Positions 6,842 through 8,131 of a DNA stretch of 8,131 bases are shown in pieces; the first letter of the stretch is position 1, and each line of letters starts with the position of its first letter. Both the position numbers and the translations under genes were made by a program. Below the pieces are notes generated by a model. The model was given only the letters and a program-made list of their open reading frames with translations. It made no database searches and was not told the DNA's origin. Origin of the DNA: Bacteroidales bacterium (GTDB taxonomy: Bacteria; Bacteroidota; Bacteroidia; Bacteroidales; JAADJA01). The stretch covers positions 1 through 8,131 of the forward strand of contig JAOZOC010000129.1 in assembly GCA_029933495.1 (NCBI GenBank), given 5' to 3'.

Positions 6842-8002
6842 ATGAAAACAGTAAAATTTACACTTATAGCTTTCATCGTTTCACTGATAACGATAACCGT
6901 AAATGCCCAGAATCAGGGTGTGGCAATCAACAGCGACGGCGCTCAGGCCGATCCTTCAGCAATGCTTGATGTTAAATCCACAACAGGTGGTATTTTAATC
7001 CCACGCATGAATCAAACGCAAAGGAATGCAATCACAAGTCCGGCAACAGGCCTGATGGTCTATCAAACAGATAATACTGACGGCTTCTACTATTACGATG
7101 GAGGAGCTTGGAATTATATCGGGGCTCCTGATAATGACTGGACGGTAAATGGTAATGACCTTTACAACAATAATTCAGGTAATGTTGGAATTGGCACCCC
7201 CACTCCGGGAGCAAAGCTTGACGTTGCCGGCCATATTTGGCAGACTGGAACGGGAAGTTCGGTTTTCCTTGGGGAAAATGCAGGAGCTGCCGATGATCTA
7301 AGCGATAACGTTAATGTATTCGTTGGAAAACAGGCAGGGCAATCTAATGTTTCCGGGCAGAATAATGTTGCAGTTGGGATGCAGGCATTATTGGCGAATA
7401 CTTCAGGTGTAAGGAATATTGCAATTGGATCCGCATCATCCTGGTTTAGTAACGGAAGTGGTAATATCTCAATTGGACATTCAACCTCAGCAAATAATCT
7501 GGATGGTAGTTACAATACTGTTTTGGGAACCTGGGCATTTAAAGCATTCCAGCATACAAGTTATAATACTGCAATTGGCTTTAATGCTATTGGCGATTTT
7601 CAGGTTATCCCCTGGGCTTTAGGATATTATACCGGTGACAGACTTACTGCTGTTGGATATGAGGCTGTTTTTAAAAATCAGGGTGGGATAAGAAATACAG
7701 GTGTTGGATATGCAGCATTGCATGAAAATGAATCAGGTAGCTATAATACAGCTATTGGGTATGGTGCTTCCCAAAATATGACCGGACTTGAGAATACAAC
7801 CGCTCTTGGTCATGGTGCAGAGCCAACCGCAAATAATCAGGTTGTGCTTGGAGATGCAGATGTTATTCAGGTTAAAACTGCAGGAGCCATTACAATAGGT
7901 GGAACTGATGCAACTACAGAGGCCGGAACAATAAGATTTGACTCCGGGACAGGTCATTTCTATGGCTACAATGGAACAGACTGGGTCCAGCTGGATAATT
8001 AA
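6842..8002 (+). CDS. Secreted tail-fibre/YadA-head-like beta-roll repeat protein
   Basis: The product has 386 residues. Residues 1-22 are a signal peptide (hydrophobic core, cleavage likely at VNA/Q23). Residues about 41-94 form a module known from many Bacteroidetes surface proteins: MLDVKSTTGGILIPRM, then RNAITSPATGLMVY and YYYDGGAWNYIG. Residues 114-130 (NVGIGTPTPGAKLDVAG) resemble phage-fibre and adhesin stalk motifs. Residues 138-343 hold about 12 degenerate repeats of roughly 17 residues, pattern N-T-A-I-G-x-x-A, like the left-handed beta-roll of YadA-type trimeric adhesin heads. Residues 361-386 (GTIRFDSGTGHFYGYNGTDW) echo the N-terminal module. There is no T9SS sorting domain, YadA membrane anchor or S74 autoprocessing domain, so its route across and attachment to the outer membrane is unclear. 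It probably shares a transcript with the gene upstream. No Shine-Dalgarno is visible; the leader is A-rich. A role as an adhesive fibre is inferred. Confidence 0.88.
   Translation: MKTVKFTLIAFIVSLITITVNAQNQGVAINSDGAQADPSAMLDVKSTTGGILIPRMNQTQRNAITSPATGLMVYQTDNTDGFYYYDGGAWNYIGAPDNDWTVNGNDLYNNNSGNVGIGTPTPGAKLDVAGHIWQTGTGSSVFLGENAGAADDLSDNVNVFVGKQAGQSNVSGQNNVAVGMQALLANTSGVRNIAIGSASSWFSNGSGNISIGHSTSANNLDGSYNTVLGTWAFKAFQHTSYNTAIGFNAIGDFQVIPWALGYYTGDRLTAVGYEAVFKNQGGIRNTGVGYAALHENESGSYNTAIGYGASQNMTGLENTTALGHGAEPTANNQVVLGDADVIQVKTAGAITIGGTDATTEAGTIRFDSGTGHFYGYNGTDWVQLDN
7253..7870 (+). repeat. About twelve degenerate ~17-residue coding repeats (beta-roll)
   Basis: Units begin with a strand such as NVAVG, NIAIG, NTVLG, NTAIG, NTGVG or NTAIG, followed by x-x-A and a turn often containing S-G or T-G. 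Most are 16-17 residues (48-51 nt). One unit (residues 242-267) is 26 residues long because of an extra loop containing VIPWALGYY. The DNA is diverged between units, so this is an old protein repeat and not a recent tandem expansion. Confidence 0.8.
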
Positions 8003-8015
8003 AACGAACGCTGCA

Positions 8016-8048
8016 AAATCTAACAGGTCTTCAAGACCTGTTAGATTT
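8016..8048. terminator. 33-nt perfect palindrome, likely bidirectional terminator or REP-like element
   Basis: AAATCTAACAGGTCTT (8016-8031) and AAGACCTGTTAGATTT (8033-8048) are exact inverted copies around a single C; as RNA this gives a stem of about 14 bp with a TTCAA loop. It lies 13 nt after the repeat-protein stop and 8 nt from the stop of a probable convergent gene. Each strand ends in only ATTT, so the U-tract is short. It could terminate both genes, be a dispersed palindrome, or both. Confidence 0.7.
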
Positions 8049-8056
8049 GAGCATTG

Positions 8057-8131
8057 CTACGATTCCCTTCTGTTCAATCTCTGGGCGAATTTTATTAACT
8101 CCGATTTTCTGTTTTCATTCACAGGTATTAT
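8057..8131 (-). CDS. Probable C-terminal end of a convergent gene, cut by the window edge
   Basis: On the minus strand one frame is open from the window edge to a TAG at 8057-8059 and encodes 24 residues, including VNENRKSELIKFAQRLNRRE. The other two minus frames meet stops within the first few codons. The peptide is charged and helix-like, as many protein C-termini are, and its stop lies just before the palindrome that would end both genes. No family can be assigned from so short a piece. The plus strand is also open over part of this stretch, so the call is tentative. Confidence 0.45.
   Translation of the reverse strand: MIPVNENRKSELIKFAQRLNRRES

Noticed and set aside
7253..7870. CRISPR array or recent tandem DNA repeat
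   Set aside because: Periodicity is at the protein level, about 48-51 nt with strongly diverged DNA, inside one continuous reading frame; there are no identical direct repeats with unique spacers.
6842..8002. Prophage tail-fibre gene
   Set aside because: It resembles fibres in its repeats, but it starts with a Sec signal peptide, follows a T9SS cargo gene and has no phage structural genes or S74 chaperone domain nearby.
8049..8131. Plus-strand coding frame at the right edge
   Set aside because: It is open only because the stretch is short, has no start codon in that frame and no promoter, and is rich in Phe/Leu as expected for the complement of a charged minus-strand peptide.

Overview
The window looks like a chromosomal segment from a Bacteroidota (Bacteroidetes) bacterium, probably an environmental Bacteroidales/Marinilabiliales- or Flavobacteria-like lineage; the rank below phylum is a guess. 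Four things support the phylum. Two large secreted proteins end in type IX secretion system (T9SS) sorting domains. Promoters match the Bacteroidetes -33/-7 pattern (TTTG, then TAnnTTTG). Leaders are A-rich with no clear Shine-Dalgarno sequence. DNA is AT-rich, and signal peptides end just before Gln, as is common in this phylum.

Layout, left to right. (1) Positions 1-2969 hold the 3' part (988 codons) of a very large multidomain surface or secreted protein. It has three carboxypeptidase-regulatory-like domains, a beta-sandwich-like region, an Ig-like domain that appears split by a beta-propeller-like block, two fibronectin-III-like domains and a canonical T9SS sorting domain. (2) Positions 2970-3203 are noncoding and hold a folded 3' region, a strong intrinsic terminator, a perfect palindrome and a promoter -7 box. 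(3) Positions 3204-5147 encode a cytosolic ABC-F translation-factor ATPase. (4) Positions 5148-5325 carry a well-formed promoter. (5) Positions 5326-6810 and 6842-8002 are two genes 31 nt apart and probably co-transcribed: a T9SS-exported beta-rich protein and a secreted tail-fibre/YadA-head-like repeat protein. (6) A 33-nt perfect palindrome follows, and then what is probably the last 24 codons of a convergent minus-strand gene cut by the window edge.

Functionally this is a cell-surface locus with one housekeeping-type gene in the middle. The large protein and the two-gene unit would leave the cytoplasm by Sec; T9SS would carry at least two of the three products across the outer membrane. 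The ABC-F protein acts at the ribosome and has its own promoter, so it is probably a neighbour by chance. I see no defence system, CRISPR array, transposase, integrase, rRNA or tRNA. No clearly novel system is evident. The most distinctive items are the apparently nested propeller in the large protein, the secreted beta-roll protein with no sorting domain next to a T9SS cargo gene, and REP-like palindromes in the intergenic gaps.
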